Under the pieces are notes generated by a model that made no database searches, was not told the DNA's origin, and worked only from the letters and a program-made list of their open reading frames with translations. Below, piece by piece: positions 26,233 through 34,813 of a stretch of 64,000 nt of DNA. Within the stretch, counting starts at the first letter, position 1. Each line of letters starts with the position of its first letter. The DNA comes from Flexivirga endophytica (GTDB lineage: Bacteria > Actinomycetota > Actinomycetes > Actinomycetales > Dermatophilaceae), in the NCBI RefSeq assembly GCF_014640635.1, contig NZ_BMHI01000001.1:868001-932000 (forward strand), read 5' to 3'. The position numbers and the translations under genes are program-made.

Positions 26233-28179
26233 TCAGACGACGTCGATGGTGATGGTGCTGCCCTTGGGCGCCTGGGTGTCGGCCTTGACCGACTGTCCCT
26301 GCACCTGGAAGAGCACCGGCACCAGCAGCGGATAGCTCGTCTTGACCTGAAAACCGAGGCCCTCGAGCTTCTCCTTCGCGGCCCCGGAACTCATGCCGAT
26401 CACCTTGGGCACGGTCACCAGGACCGGTCCCTTGGACACCACCAGCTGGATCGCGTCGCCCTTGTGGCCGGTGCCGTTGGGCGGGTCCTGGCTGATCACG
26501 TCGCCCTTGGCCACGGTGTCACTGTGCTGCTCCGGTCCGAACGTCACAGTGAACCCGGCATCGGTGAGCGTCTGTTTCGCGTCGGCGCTCGGCTGCCCGG
26601 TCACGTCCGCGATGTCGATGGGCCGCTTGCCCTTGCTGACGACCAGGTCCACCGTCGTCTTCGGCTTCTGCGCGCTGCCGCCGCTCGGGTCGACGCGGGC
26701 GACCTTTCCCTCGGCGACCTTCTCGTCATACGCGTGTGACACCTTGCCCACCCGCAGGTGCGCCTTCTCGATGGCGTTGCGGGCGGCCGCCTCGGAGCGG
26801 CCGACGACCGACGGGACGGTGTAACGCTCGGGGCCCTTGGAGACGGTGAGCGTCACCGTGGAATTCTTCCGTGCGTCGTTGCCGGCGTGCGGACTGGCCG
26901 AGACGACGACGCCACGCGCGACCTTCTCGGAGAAGACCTGCTGTATCCGGGCATGCAGTCCAGCGCCCTGTATGGCGTCGACGGCGCGCCCCTGTCGTTC
27001 GCCCGCAACCGTCGGGACCGTGACCTTGCCGAGCGGGCCCGCGGTGAACGCCCAAGCGCCCAGCCCGCCGGCGATCAGCAGTACGACGACGAGAATGCCC
27101 GCGATCCACGGCCAGCGCCGCCGGCCGGTGCGGCCGGCCGACGGTGGGCCACCGCGGTCGAAGTGCTGCGTCGAGTCCGCCGCCATCGGACCGGTGTCGT
27201 GCTCCCCACCCCACGAAGTTTCTCCTCCGCTGCGCTCCCCCGAATACTTCGCGGGGTCCCCGGAGCATCCGTCCGGCACTCCACAGGAGCCTCGGTCGGC
27301 CGGCTGTGTCCGGGGCGGCGCGTCGAGTGCGCCGGAGCCGAGGCGGTCGCGGGTCAGGTGCAGCTCGTGCAGCATGGCGCCGGCGTTCGCGGGCCGCTCG
27401 TCGGGGTTCTTCGCGGTGGCCCGCAGCACCAGCTCGTCGACTGCGGACGGCACGGTCGGGACCGCCTCCGACGGTCGCGGCATCGTGCCGTGCACGTGCT
27501 GGTAGGCGACGTTGATGGGGGAGTCTCCGGGGAACGCCTTCTCGCCGGTCAACATCTCGAAGAGCAGCAGTCCGGCGGAGTAGACGTCGCTGCGCTCGTC
27601 CGCGCGGCCGTTCTCGACCTGCTCCGGCGACAGGTATGCGGCCGTGCCGAGCAGAACGTCACTATCGCCGGTGAGAGTGTCGGTGGTGACCGCTCGTGCG
27701 AGGCCGAAGTCGGCGACCTTGACACCGTGCGCGCCGATGAGGACGTTCTCCGGTTTGACGTCGCGGTGCACCAGTCCCGCCTGGTGTGCGGCGTCGAGGG
27801 CCCGCAGGATGCCCTCCATCATCTCCAGTGCCTGGCGCACCGGCAGCGGTGCGTCACGGCGGATCAGCTGGCGCAGGGTCTGCCCGCGCACCAGCTCCAT
27901 CGCGAGGAAGACGTAGTCCTCGTCGGAGCCCTGGTCGGTCACCGCGACGACGTTCGGGTGTGTCAGCCGTGCGGCCGAGCGCGCCTCTCGCCGGAAGCGC
28001 GCCACGAAGTCCGCATCGCGCGCGAGGTCCGGGCGCATGATCTTCAGCGCCACCTCGCGGTCCAGGCGCTCGTCGAGGGCGACATACACCGAACCCATGC
28101 CGCCGTCGGCGAGGTGCTCGCGGACGACGTATCGCTCGTCGATCGTGCGACCGACGAGCGATGGTGCGGATATTGACAC
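26233..28179 (-). CDS. Ser/Thr protein kinase with PASTA domains (PknB/PknL-like)
   Basis: This 648-residue membrane kinase responds, by family analogy, to muropeptide-like ligands. The kinase domain (about 10-275) shows GGMGSVY, VALKIM (ATP Lys), VHRDVKPENVL and VADFGLA. A linker (about 280-350) carries an in-frame palindromic repeat encoding AKYSGERSGGETSWGG. One membrane helix (about 355-378) is followed by four PASTA repeats outside the cell. GTG at 28179 is preferred because TAGACT lies 6 nt upstream; TTG at 28185 is also possible. The Rv2175c-like gene nearby supports a PknL-type locus. Confidence 0.93.
   Translation of the reverse strand: MSISAPSLVGRTIDERYVVREHLADGGMGSVYVALDERLDREVALKIMRPDLARDADFVARFRREARSAARLTHPNVVAVTDQGSDEDYVFLAMELVRGQTLRQLIRRDAPLPVRQALEMMEGILRALDAAHQAGLVHRDVKPENVLIGAHGVKVADFGLARAVTTDTLTGDSDVLLGTAAYLSPEQVENGRADERSDVYSAGLLLFEMLTGEKAFPGDSPINVAYQHVHGTMPRPSEAVPTVPSAVDELVLRATAKNPDERPANAGAMLHELHLTRDRLGSGALDAPPRTQPADRGSCGVPDGCSGDPAKYSGERSGGETSWGGEHDTGPMAADSTQHFDRGGPPSAGRTGRRRWPWIAGILVVVLLIAGGLGAWAFTAGPLGKVTVPTVAGERQGRAVDAIQGAGLHARIQQVFSEKVARGVVVSASPHAGNDARKNSTVTLTVSKGPERYTVPSVVGRSEAAARNAIEKAHLRVGKVSHAYDEKVAEGKVARVDPSGGSAQKPKTTVDLVVSKGKRPIDIADVTGQPSADAKQTLTDAGFTVTFGPEQHSDTVAKGDVISQDPPNGTGHKGDAIQLVVSKGPVLVTVPKVIGMSSGAAKEKLEGLGFQVKTSYPLLVPVLFQVQGQSVKADTQAPKGSTITIDVV
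27207..27262. repeat. Palindromic repeat inside the kinase gene
   Basis: An imperfect inverted repeat of about 55 bp has arms of the form CCCCACGAAGTTTC and GAATACTTCGCGGGG. It matches 29233-29289 closely and 11618-11668 in part. Here it is within the coding sequence and keeps the frame. Confidence 0.75.
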
Positions 28180-28185
28180 ACTCAA

Positions 28186-28191
28186 AGTCTA
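28186..28191 (-). promoter_or_regulatory. -10 box (TAGACT) for the PASTA kinase gene
   Basis: On the minus strand TAGACT is 6 nt before the GTG at 28179. This supports that start and a transcript separate from the LysM gene. Confidence 0.5.
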
Positions 28192-28245
28192 CGAACCTCG
28201 TGCTCCTGCGCCGGTCAGGTGGCCGGGCGCGCCCTGCATGACTCT

Positions 28246-29106
28246 CTAGAGACGCTCCATGAGGGCCCTGACGTTCCGCACATACTGTTTCGTCTCTTCG
28301 TACGGCCCGTGCTGCTTCACGCCGGCGAGGCCCTGGTAGTAGCCGCCGATGGCCTGGTCCAGGTTCGTGGCGTTGCTCGTGAGGTATCGCAGTATGACGA
28401 CGCCGGCGGTGATGTTGTCCTGGGTGTCCATCAGGTCCAGGTCGTGGCCGACCATCGACGACGCCCACTCGCCGGACTGCGGGAGCACCTGCATCACACC
28501 GATCGCGTTGACCCCTGAGACCACGCGTTGGTTCCAGCCCGACTCCTGCCAGCTGATGCCCAGGGCGAGCTGCGGGTTGACGCCGTACCGGCGCGCGGTC
28601 TTCTCGATCATCGCCTTGGTCTGCGTGCGGCTCGGGACCGCCCGCTTGGACAGCGCGGAGCGCGCCGAGCTGCTCCTGGCGGCGGCCTTGCGCTGCGCGC
28701 CGGACTTCTTCGGGCTCTTGTGCGACGACTTCTTGGCCGGCTGGTGGGCGACCGGCTTCTTCTTCGGGGCGGCCCGGTGGGGTGCGGCGGTGTGCGGGAT
28801 CCGCAGGACCGAACCGCTCAGCACCCGGTTGGGGTTGCTGATGCCGTTCGCCTTGATCAGGGCCGCGAGCGAGACGTGCTGGCGCGCTGCGATCGCCGTG
28901 AGGTTGTCGCCGGGTCGCACCCGGTATGGCGATGCGGTTCGCACGGCCTTCTTGGCGACCGAGGTGGCGCGGCGCGGGTGCAGCCGGGGCGACTTCGACT
29001 TCCTCGGGGCTGCGTCCTGGGAACCCTTCGTGTGTTGCGCGTGCGTCTCTGCCTGCGCGTGGATCGCGTGCGTGGCGAGCGGGGGCGCGCCGGTCGTGAA
29101 TGCCAT
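28246..29106 (-). CDS. LysM and lytic-transglycosylase (SLT) domain protein
   Basis: This 286-residue protein combines a LysM peptidoglycan-binding domain (YRVRPGDNLTAIAARQHVSL, about 60-105), a Lys/Ala/Ser-rich linker, and a C-terminal SLT domain. The SLT domain has the catalytic Glu in GISWQESGWN, then GVMQVLP and AIGGYYQG. It probably cleaves cell-wall glycan. GGCGAAGGAG precedes the ATG. No obvious hydrophobic signal segment is seen at the N-terminus, which is unusual for a wall enzyme. It is upstream of the PASTA kinase on the same strand. Confidence 0.88.
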   Translation of the reverse strand: MAFTTGAPPLATHAIHAQAETHAQHTKGSQDAAPRKSKSPRLHPRRATSVAKKAVRTASPYRVRPGDNLTAIAARQHVSLAALIKANGISNPNRVLSGSVLRIPHTAAPHRAAPKKKPVAHQPAKKSSHKSPKKSGAQRKAAARSSSARSALSKRAVPSRTQTKAMIEKTARRYGVNPQLALGISWQESGWNQRVVSGVNAIGVMQVLPQSGEWASSMVGHDLDLMDTQDNITAGVVILRYLTSNATNLDQAIGGYYQGLAGVKQHGPYEETKQYVRNVRALMERL

Positions 29107-29232
29107 GGGTCTCCTTCGCCGGGCGGACTTGGGGGTGTCCGGGTGTGGCAGGTGTGACGGATGTGACTGCTGGCCAAGCTAGCTGTTCGCGGCTGCGGGG
29201 TGGCCGACCCGAGTGCAGCAGGCGTGTCGAGC

Positions 29233-29289
29233 CACCCCAGGAAGTTTCTCCCTCGGTTCGCTCCTCCGAATACTTCGCGGGGGCCCCGG
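29233..29289. repeat. Intergenic copy of the palindromic repeat
   Basis: This copy matches the repeat inside the kinase gene: CCCCAGGAAGTTTCTCC on the left and CCGAATACTTCGCGGGG on the right. It lies upstream of the LysM gene and 50 bp before the Rv2175c-like promoter. Confidence 0.75.
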
Positions 29290-29332
29290 CTGTCATGACG
29301 CGGCGCCTCGCGTGGCCAGATCGATCCCCGCC

Positions 29333-29338
29333 TAGACT
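29333..29338 (+). promoter_or_regulatory. -10 box (TAGACT) for the Rv2175c-like gene
   Basis: TAGACT lies 8 nt before the GTG at 29347. Confidence 0.45.
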
Positions 29339-29346
29339 CTGCTCTC

Positions 29347-29718
29347 GTGACTGATGCGACGAGCGACCTGGAGAGCCTGGTCGGAGACTGGCTGTCGATC
29401 CCCGAACTCGGCGAAGCACTGGGCCTGACCCAGCGGCAGGCGCGGCGACTGGTCGACGACAAGGTCGTGCTCGCGCACCGGGTCGGTCCGAACGACGCGC
29501 TCTGTGTGCCGGCCGCCTTCGTGGAGGAGGACCACCTCCTGACCGGGATCGAGGGCACCATCACGGTGCTGCTGGACGCTCGTCTCACGCAGGTCGAAGC
29601 ACTCGAGTGGTTGTTCTCCATCGACCCCACCCTGCCGATCGAGGGTTCGCCGATCACGATGTTGCAGGCCCACCGCAAGGCAGAAGTACGCAAGCGCGCC
29701 TCCGAGCTCGCGTTCTGA
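29347..29718 (+). CDS. Rv2175c-like DNA-binding protein
   Basis: This 123-residue protein matches the Rv2175c family: an N-terminal winged helix (WLSIPELGEALGLTQRQARRLVDDKVV) and a C-terminal domain (IEGTITVLLDARLTQVEALEWLF). In Mycobacterium tuberculosis Rv2175c is a substrate of the adjacent kinase PknL. A PASTA kinase lies about 1.2 kb away here on the other strand, so a similar kinase-substrate pair is plausible. Candidate phospho-Thr residues occur at the N-terminus (MTDATSD). The target genes are unknown. Confidence 0.88.
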   Translation: MTDATSDLESLVGDWLSIPELGEALGLTQRQARRLVDDKVVLAHRVGPNDALCVPAAFVEEDHLLTGIEGTITVLLDARLTQVEALEWLFSIDPTLPIEGSPITMLQAHRKAEVRKRASELAF

Positions 29719-29722
29719 TCCG

Positions 29723-30043
29723 GTGAGGCACCTGGCGTATGCCGCGGTGCTGGTGGCCTGCCTGGCGCTGACGGTGCCACTCGTGCCGGCCTTTCGCCTG
29801 ACCCGGATGCACCGGTTGCCCCTACTCCTTTCCGCGATCGCCTGCGGCGCAACGCCGTTCGTGATCTGGGACATGTGGGCGGCCCACGCGGGCCAGTGGC
29901 ACTTCGACGGCGGTCAGGTGCTGAGCGTCCGGTTGCTCGGTCTTCCGCTGGAGGAATGGTTCTTCTTCCTCGTCATACCGTTCGCCGCCATCGCCAGCTA
30001 CGAGGCGGTCGGTGCCCTGATGCAGCGTCGGCGCAGGCGATGA
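29723..30043 (+). CDS. crtYc: Lycopene cyclase subunit CrtYc
   Basis: This is one half of the heterodimeric actinobacterial lycopene cyclase. The 106-residue protein has three hydrophobic segments and the conserved LPLEEWFFFLVIP. The GTG start is 4 bp after the Rv2175c-like stop. The stop overlaps the crtYd start (ATGA). With CrtYd it should cyclise the ends of lycopene to a beta-type carotenoid. Confidence 0.88.
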   Translation: MRHLAYAAVLVACLALTVPLVPAFRLTRMHRLPLLLSAIACGATPFVIWDMWAAHAGQWHFDGGQVLSVRLLGLPLEEWFFFLVIPFAAIASYEAVGALMQRRRRR

Positions 30044-30381
30044 CCTACACCCTCTTGGCGATGATCGCCGTCCCGATCGCTCTTCTCGTCGATCTGGTGC
30101 TCGTTCGCACCCGGGTGGTGCTCACCCTGCAGTGGTGGGTGGCCTACGTGATCACGGTGCTCGGACAGTTCGCGGTCAACGGGTGGCTCACCGGGCGGCG
30201 CATCGTCACGTATGACGACTCAGCCATCCTCGGGTCGAAGCATGAGCAATTCGTGGGTGATTGGCGCATCTGCTACGCGCCGGTCGAAGACCTGGGCTTC
30301 GGTTTCGCGCTGGTCCTGCTCACGATCGTGTCCTGGCGGTGGTGGACCGCCAGGGACGCCCGCCGCTCAGCGCGCGACTGA
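30040..30381 (+). CDS. crtYd: Lycopene cyclase subunit CrtYd
   Basis: This is the second half of the heterodimeric lycopene cyclase, 113 residues with three hydrophobic segments and the diagnostic APVEDLGFGFALVLLT. It is coupled to crtYc by ATGA. Its last 62 bp overlap the end of the convergent crtB gene, so both C-termini share DNA. Confidence 0.88.
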   Translation: MTYTLLAMIAVPIALLVDLVLVRTRVVLTLQWWVAYVITVLGQFAVNGWLTGRRIVTYDDSAILGSKHEQFVGDWRICYAPVEDLGFGFALVLLTIVSWRWWTARDARRSARD

Positions 30382-31219
30382 GGACGATGGCGCGGGGCAC
30401 CGGTCGGACGACCGTCCGTCCTCGGCACACCTCGAAACCGGAGTTCTCGATCTCGCGCAGGATCTGGCTGTAGAGGCCGAAAGCCGCGCGCAGGCAGGGC
30501 CGCACGATCGGGTCGACCTCGGCGAGACCGGGTTCGGCGGCGGCATACAGTGCGCGGGCGCGGGCGATCTCGAGTGCGACGAGACGGCGCAGCTCCGGAC
30601 TGCTGGAGCCGGTGGCGACGCACGCGCCGAGGTCGTCCTCCGTGCACCCGGACGCGTCGAAGTCCGCCAACGGCAAGTAGATTCGCCCGCGCTGCCAGTC
30701 CTCGGCGACATCCCGCACGAAGTTGGTGAGCTGGAACGCCTCACCGAGCGCGGCCGCGTAGGGCAGGCCGGTCGCACCGCTGCCGAGGATCGGCGCCGTC
30801 ATCTCACCGATCGCGGCGGCGCTGCCACGCATATAGCTGCGCAACTCCTCCCAGGTCGCGTAGCGAGTGGTGCTGAGGTCACGGCGCATCGAGGCGAAGA
30901 ACTCCTCGAACAGCCGCGGCGGTATGGCGTGCGCGCGCACCGTGTGCTGAAGCGCGAGCAGCACCGGGTCGGCCGGCCGGGTCTGCCGCCGGACCGCGGT
31001 CATGACCTCGGACTCCCACCGGCGCAACGACGTCGCCGGGTCGGAGCCGACCGCGGGGGAGTCGACCAGGTCGTCGCTGCGGCGGGCCACGGCATACAGC
31101 GCCCAGACGTGGGGGCGGCGGGCCGGCGGCAACAGGCTGGTCGCGCGGTAGAAGGACGTGCCGTGCCGTGCGTTGATCGCCCGGCAGACGGCGTAACCGG
31201 CCCTCAGGTCGTCCGTCAC
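30320..31219 (-). CDS. crtB: Phytoene synthase
   Basis: This enzyme condenses two geranylgeranyl diphosphates to phytoene. The 299-residue protein shows GTSFYRATSLLPP, the first Asp-rich site in ARRSDDLVD and the second in FVRDVAEDWQRGRIYLP. It starts at GTG in the overlap with the crtI stop. The C-terminus runs 62 bp into crtYd on the other strand. Confidence 0.94.
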   Translation of the reverse strand: MTDDLRAGYAVCRAINARHGTSFYRATSLLPPARRPHVWALYAVARRSDDLVDSPAVGSDPATSLRRWESEVMTAVRRQTRPADPVLLALQHTVRAHAIPPRLFEEFFASMRRDLSTTRYATWEELRSYMRGSAAAIGEMTAPILGSGATGLPYAAALGEAFQLTNFVRDVAEDWQRGRIYLPLADFDASGCTEDDLGACVATGSSSPELRRLVALEIARARALYAAAEPGLAEVDPIVRPCLRAAFGLYSQILREIENSGFEVCRGRTVVRPVPRAIVLSRALSGGRPWRSTTARTRS

Positions 31220-32673
31220 GCCAGCACTCGCTCCGCCGCCAGGCGACCGCTGATCAGCACCATCGGCACGCCGACACCCGGTGTCGTGCCCGAGCCGGCG
31301 AACGCGAGCCGCGGCCCGATCAGGTTCGCCTGTCGGAAGGGGCCACTCTGCCGGAACGTGTGCGCGCTGGAAAATGGTGTGCCCCAAGGCATTCCGCGGT
31401 CGTCCCAATCCTGTGGCGTGATCAGTTGCTCGCCGACGAGGTCGTCGACGGCGTAACCGGCCGCGCTCAGGCGACGCAGCATGTGATCGCGGTATGAACC
31501 GCGCAGGCTCCGCCAGTCGACCTCCATGCCGCGGCCGTGACGGGCCGGCGCCGGGAAGAGCGCGTACATGACGTCCGCGCCGGTGGGCGCCATCGTCGGG
31601 TCGGTCCGCGTCGGCACCGACACCAGGAAACTGGGATCGCGCATCGGCCTGCCGTCGGTGATGTCGTCCAGTGCGCCACGCAGTGACGCTCCGAAATGCA
31701 GGTGGTGATGCCCGTCCCCAGGGAGGCCGGCAGGGACACCGGCGGCCAGCAGCACACAACTGGGCGACGGCTCGGCCACCGACCTGATCGGCCGTGGATC
31801 AGTGAACAGCGTTGTGGCGCGGTCGGGTTCGCAGGTCATCACGACCGCGTCGGTCAACTCCGTGGAGCAGTCGGTCCCCACCTCGTAGCCGCCGCGGCTG
31901 CCTCGGACCGCATGCACGCGCTCACCGAGTCGGATGTCGACGCCGTGCTCACCGGCGACCTCGGCCAGCGCCCGCACGATCGCGTACATGCCGCCGACGG
32001 GATAACTGACACCGTGCACGAGGTCCATGGCGCTGACCACGGCGAACATGCCCCGTGCCTTGTGCGGGGGCACTCCGACATACAACGACTGGAAGCTGAA
32101 TGCCTGTCGGAGGCGCTCGTCACGGAAGAAGGACGCGATCAGGTGGTCCATCCGGCCGAGGCCGCGCAGCGCCGCCAGCCGCAGGAGCGCAGGCCCGATC
32201 AGCGAGTGCACGCCGTCCAGGTTGCGATCGATGAAATGGGGGAACTCCACGTCGTAGAGGCGTTGCACGTGCCGGACGAACCTGTCGTAGCCCGCGGCGT
32301 CCTCCTGACCGGCGAACCCGGCGACGACGTCGTGCATCACCCGGCTGTCGGAGTGCATCGGCAACGTGCTGCCGTCCGCGAAATGCGCGACGTATGCCGG
32401 GTCCAGTGCCCGCAGCGTCAAGTGGTCATCCATGGATTCGCCGACGGCGGCGAAAACCGTTGCCAACTGGTCGGTCTCGGTCAGAACTGTAGGTCCGAGG
32501 TCGAGCCGGTAGCCGTCGATCGTGGCGTCCGGGCAGCGGCCACCCGGTGTCGGCTGTTCTTCGATGACTGTGACGTCGACACCGGCGCCACGTAGGTGTA
32601 AGGCCGCCGAGAGCCCGGCAAGACCGGCACCGACCACGACCGCAGTCCTTGGCCGGTCGGTGCCCGACCTCAC
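31216..32673 (-). CDS. crtI: Phytoene desaturase
   Basis: This flavoenzyme desaturates phytoene to lycopene. The 485-residue protein opens with the FAD-binding motif VVVGAGLAGLSAALHLRGAG. The middle has the substrate region SFQSLYVGVPPHKARG and YPVGGMY. The C-terminal FAD motif is LAFAGSGTTPGVGVPMVLISG. GTG at 32673 overlaps the crtE stop (GTGA); a longer frame upstream is Arg-rich read-through of crtE and is rejected. Confidence 0.95.
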   Translation of the reverse strand: MRSGTDRPRTAVVVGAGLAGLSAALHLRGAGVDVTVIEEQPTPGGRCPDATIDGYRLDLGPTVLTETDQLATVFAAVGESMDDHLTLRALDPAYVAHFADGSTLPMHSDSRVMHDVVAGFAGQEDAAGYDRFVRHVQRLYDVEFPHFIDRNLDGVHSLIGPALLRLAALRGLGRMDHLIASFFRDERLRQAFSFQSLYVGVPPHKARGMFAVVSAMDLVHGVSYPVGGMYAIVRALAEVAGEHGVDIRLGERVHAVRGSRGGYEVGTDCSTELTDAVVMTCEPDRATTLFTDPRPIRSVAEPSPSCVLLAAGVPAGLPGDGHHHLHFGASLRGALDDITDGRPMRDPSFLVSVPTRTDPTMAPTGADVMYALFPAPARHGRGMEVDWRSLRGSYRDHMLRRLSAAGYAVDDLVGEQLITPQDWDDRGMPWGTPFSSAHTFRQSGPFRQANLIGPRLAFAGSGTTPGVGVPMVLISGRLAAERVLA

Positions 32674-33749
32674 GACGAGCGTGCCGTGGAGATGTCGATC
32701 AGCTCGACGAGCGCGTCGTGGCCGTCGGCGGTGAGCCGCGCGGTGTCGAGTGCGGCGCGGGCGGCGTCGGCCCGGGCGGCGATGAGCTTCTCGGTCTGGT
32801 CGACGGCCCCGGTGCGGACGCACTGGTCCCGTAGCCAGGTGACGTCCTCCGGTGCGATGTCCGGATCACCGAAGACTGCCCGGAAGCGTTGCAGGTCAGC
32901 CGGATCCATGCCCTGCAGGGCGAAGGCGATGAGAACGGTCCGCTTGCCTTCTCGCAGGTCGTCACCGGCCGGCTTGCCGGTCTGCTCCGGGTCGCCGAAG
33001 ACGCCGAGCAGGTCGTCTCGAAGCTGGAACGCCTCGCCGAGCGCGAGTCCGTAATCGGACAGTGCGGACAGAGTCGCTTCGTCCGCGCCGGCGCAGGTCG
33101 CACCGATCAACACCGGGTGCTCGATGGTGTATTTCGCGCTCTTGAAGCGAATCACCTTGCGAGCTCGTTCGATCCGCTCCTCGGTGGGCACGCCGTCCCA
33201 GGTCTGCGCAGCTTCGACGACGTCGAGGTACTGGCCGCCCATGAGCTGGGTGCGCATGGTGTCCAGGACGCGCCGGCCACGTGCCAACTCGTCGGCCGGC
33301 AGACCGCTGGTCGAGTAGATCTCGTCGGTCCAGTTGAGGCAGAGGTCGCCGGCCAGGATCGCGCCCGCCTCGCCGAATCGGCCCGGATCGCCGGCCAGTC
33401 CTCGCTCGCGATGGATGTCGGCCAGTCTGCGGTGTGCGGACGGCATACCGCGACGAACGTCGGAGTCGTCCATGACGTCGTCATGCAGCAGTGCGGCGGC
33501 CTGGAATACCTCCAGGGACATCGCAGCGCGCACGAGCGCGGCGCTGTCCGGGCCGCCGGCGGCCCGGTAGCCCCAGTAGAAGAAGCCGGCGCGCAGGCGC
33601 TTGCCGCCGCTCAACAGTGCGAAGACAGCGTCGAGCAGGTCGGCCATCTCCGGACCGAGCGGGGACAGGATCGCTGCCTGGGTCCGGCGCTCCTCGTCGA
33701 GAGCGCGTTGGACGCGGGCTCGCAGGTCCTCAAGGTCGGCGGTGGGCAA
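32670..33749 (-). CDS. crtE: Polyprenyl diphosphate synthase, geranylgeranyl type
   Basis: This prenyltransferase makes the C20 precursor for CrtB. The 359-residue protein has the first Asp-rich motif LLHDDVMDDSDVRRG (about 91-105) and the second, FQLRDDLLGVFGD. The start is TTG at 33749, with AAGGA seven bases upstream and no better start nearby. It heads the crtE-crtI-crtB operon. It is also the positional counterpart of mycobacterial idsA2, so chain-length assignment rests on context. Confidence 0.92.
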   Translation of the reverse strand: MPTADLEDLRARVQRALDEERRTQAAILSPLGPEMADLLDAVFALLSGGKRLRAGFFYWGYRAAGGPDSAALVRAAMSLEVFQAAALLHDDVMDDSDVRRGMPSAHRRLADIHRERGLAGDPGRFGEAGAILAGDLCLNWTDEIYSTSGLPADELARGRRVLDTMRTQLMGGQYLDVVEAAQTWDGVPTEERIERARKVIRFKSAKYTIEHPVLIGATCAGADEATLSALSDYGLALGEAFQLRDDLLGVFGDPEQTGKPAGDDLREGKRTVLIAFALQGMDPADLQRFRAVFGDPDIAPEDVTWLRDQCVRTGAVDQTEKLIAARADAARAALDTARLTADGHDALVELIDISTARSS

Positions 33750-33803
33750 GAGTTTGTCCTTCCGAATGGTGATCGAGTCGAGCGTAGTCGCCTGACCGGT
33801 CCG

Positions 33804-33809
33804 TAGGCT
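33804..33809 (+). promoter_or_regulatory. -10 box (TAGGCT) for metF
   Basis: TAGGCT lies 7 nt before the ATG at 33817, with no Shine-Dalgarno. Confidence 0.5.
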
Positions 33810-33816
33810 GGGCGGT

Positions 33817-34722
33817 ATGACGATGCGTCACGACAAGTCCGGGCGCCCGATCCCGCAGCTGTTGGCGGAAGACGGCCCGAGCTTCAGTTTCGAGTTCATG
33901 CCGCCGCGCAGCGAGCGGGCGGAGGCCGTTCTGTGGAACTCCGTGCGGCGCCTCGAGCAACTGCGCCCGACCTTCGTCTCCGTGACGTATGGCGCCGGCG
34001 GATCCACTCGCGACCGGACGGTGCGGATCACCGGACGGATCGAGCAGGAGACCACGCTGCGCACGATGGCCCACCTGACGTGCGTCGGGTCGTCGGTGGC
34101 CGAGCTGCGGCGGGTCGTGGGGGAGTACGCATCCGTCGGGATCAGCAACGTCCTGGCCCTGCGTGGCGACCCACCCGGCGGTCCCGCGGCGCCCTGGATC
34201 GCGCACCCCGAGGGCCTCGATCACGCCGACAAACTGGTGTCCCTGGTGCGCTCGCTCGGTGACTTCACCGTCGGCGTGGCGGCCTTCCCGGACAAGCATC
34301 CGGAGTCGGCGTCGCTCGAGGACGAGGCCGATGCGCTGGTCCGGAAGGCCGACGCAGGTGCCGCGTTCGCGATCACGCAGATGATCACCGACGTCGATGC
34401 CTACCTGCGGCTGCGCGATCTGGTCGTCGCCCGCGGTTGCACGATGCCGATCATTCCCGGGCTGCTGCCGGTCACGGCGGTGGGTCAGTTGCAGCGGTTG
34501 ACCGAGCTGAACGGGCAGCCGCTGGCCGCCGATGTCGTCGCCCGGATCGAGGCCGCGGGCGAGGATGTCACAGCGGTGCGCCGGGAGGGCATCGCGATCT
34601 GCACTGAGCACTCGGAGCGGCTGCTGCGCGAGGGAGCGCCCGGCCTGCACTTCATGACCATGAACAAATCGACGGCGACCCTCGAGGTCTTCGCCAACCT
34701 GCGGCAGAGCAGCCTGGTCTAG
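33817..34722 (+). CDS. metF: Methylenetetrahydrofolate reductase
   Basis: This enzyme reduces methylene-THF to methyl-THF for methionine synthesis. The 301-residue TIM-barrel protein shows FSFEFMPPRS, FVSVTYGAGGSTRDRT (NAD(P)H/FAD region), NVLALRGDPP and GAAFAITQMITD. It is divergent from crtE. The pairing of a prenyl synthase gene with metF is conserved in actinobacteria. Confidence 0.94.
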   Translation: MTMRHDKSGRPIPQLLAEDGPSFSFEFMPPRSERAEAVLWNSVRRLEQLRPTFVSVTYGAGGSTRDRTVRITGRIEQETTLRTMAHLTCVGSSVAELRRVVGEYASVGISNVLALRGDPPGGPAAPWIAHPEGLDHADKLVSLVRSLGDFTVGVAAFPDKHPESASLEDEADALVRKADAGAAFAITQMITDVDAYLRLRDLVVARGCTMPIIPGLLPVTAVGQLQRLTELNGQPLAADVVARIEAAGEDVTAVRREGIAICTEHSERLLREGAPGLHFMTMNKSTATLEVFANLRQSSLV

Positions 34723-34813
34723 ACGCGGTCTGCGAGGACGCGTTGTCAGTGCGTCCGATTACCCTCCTGACATCGAACATAAGTTCGATTACCGCTCGTC
34801 GCGAGGAGGCCAC

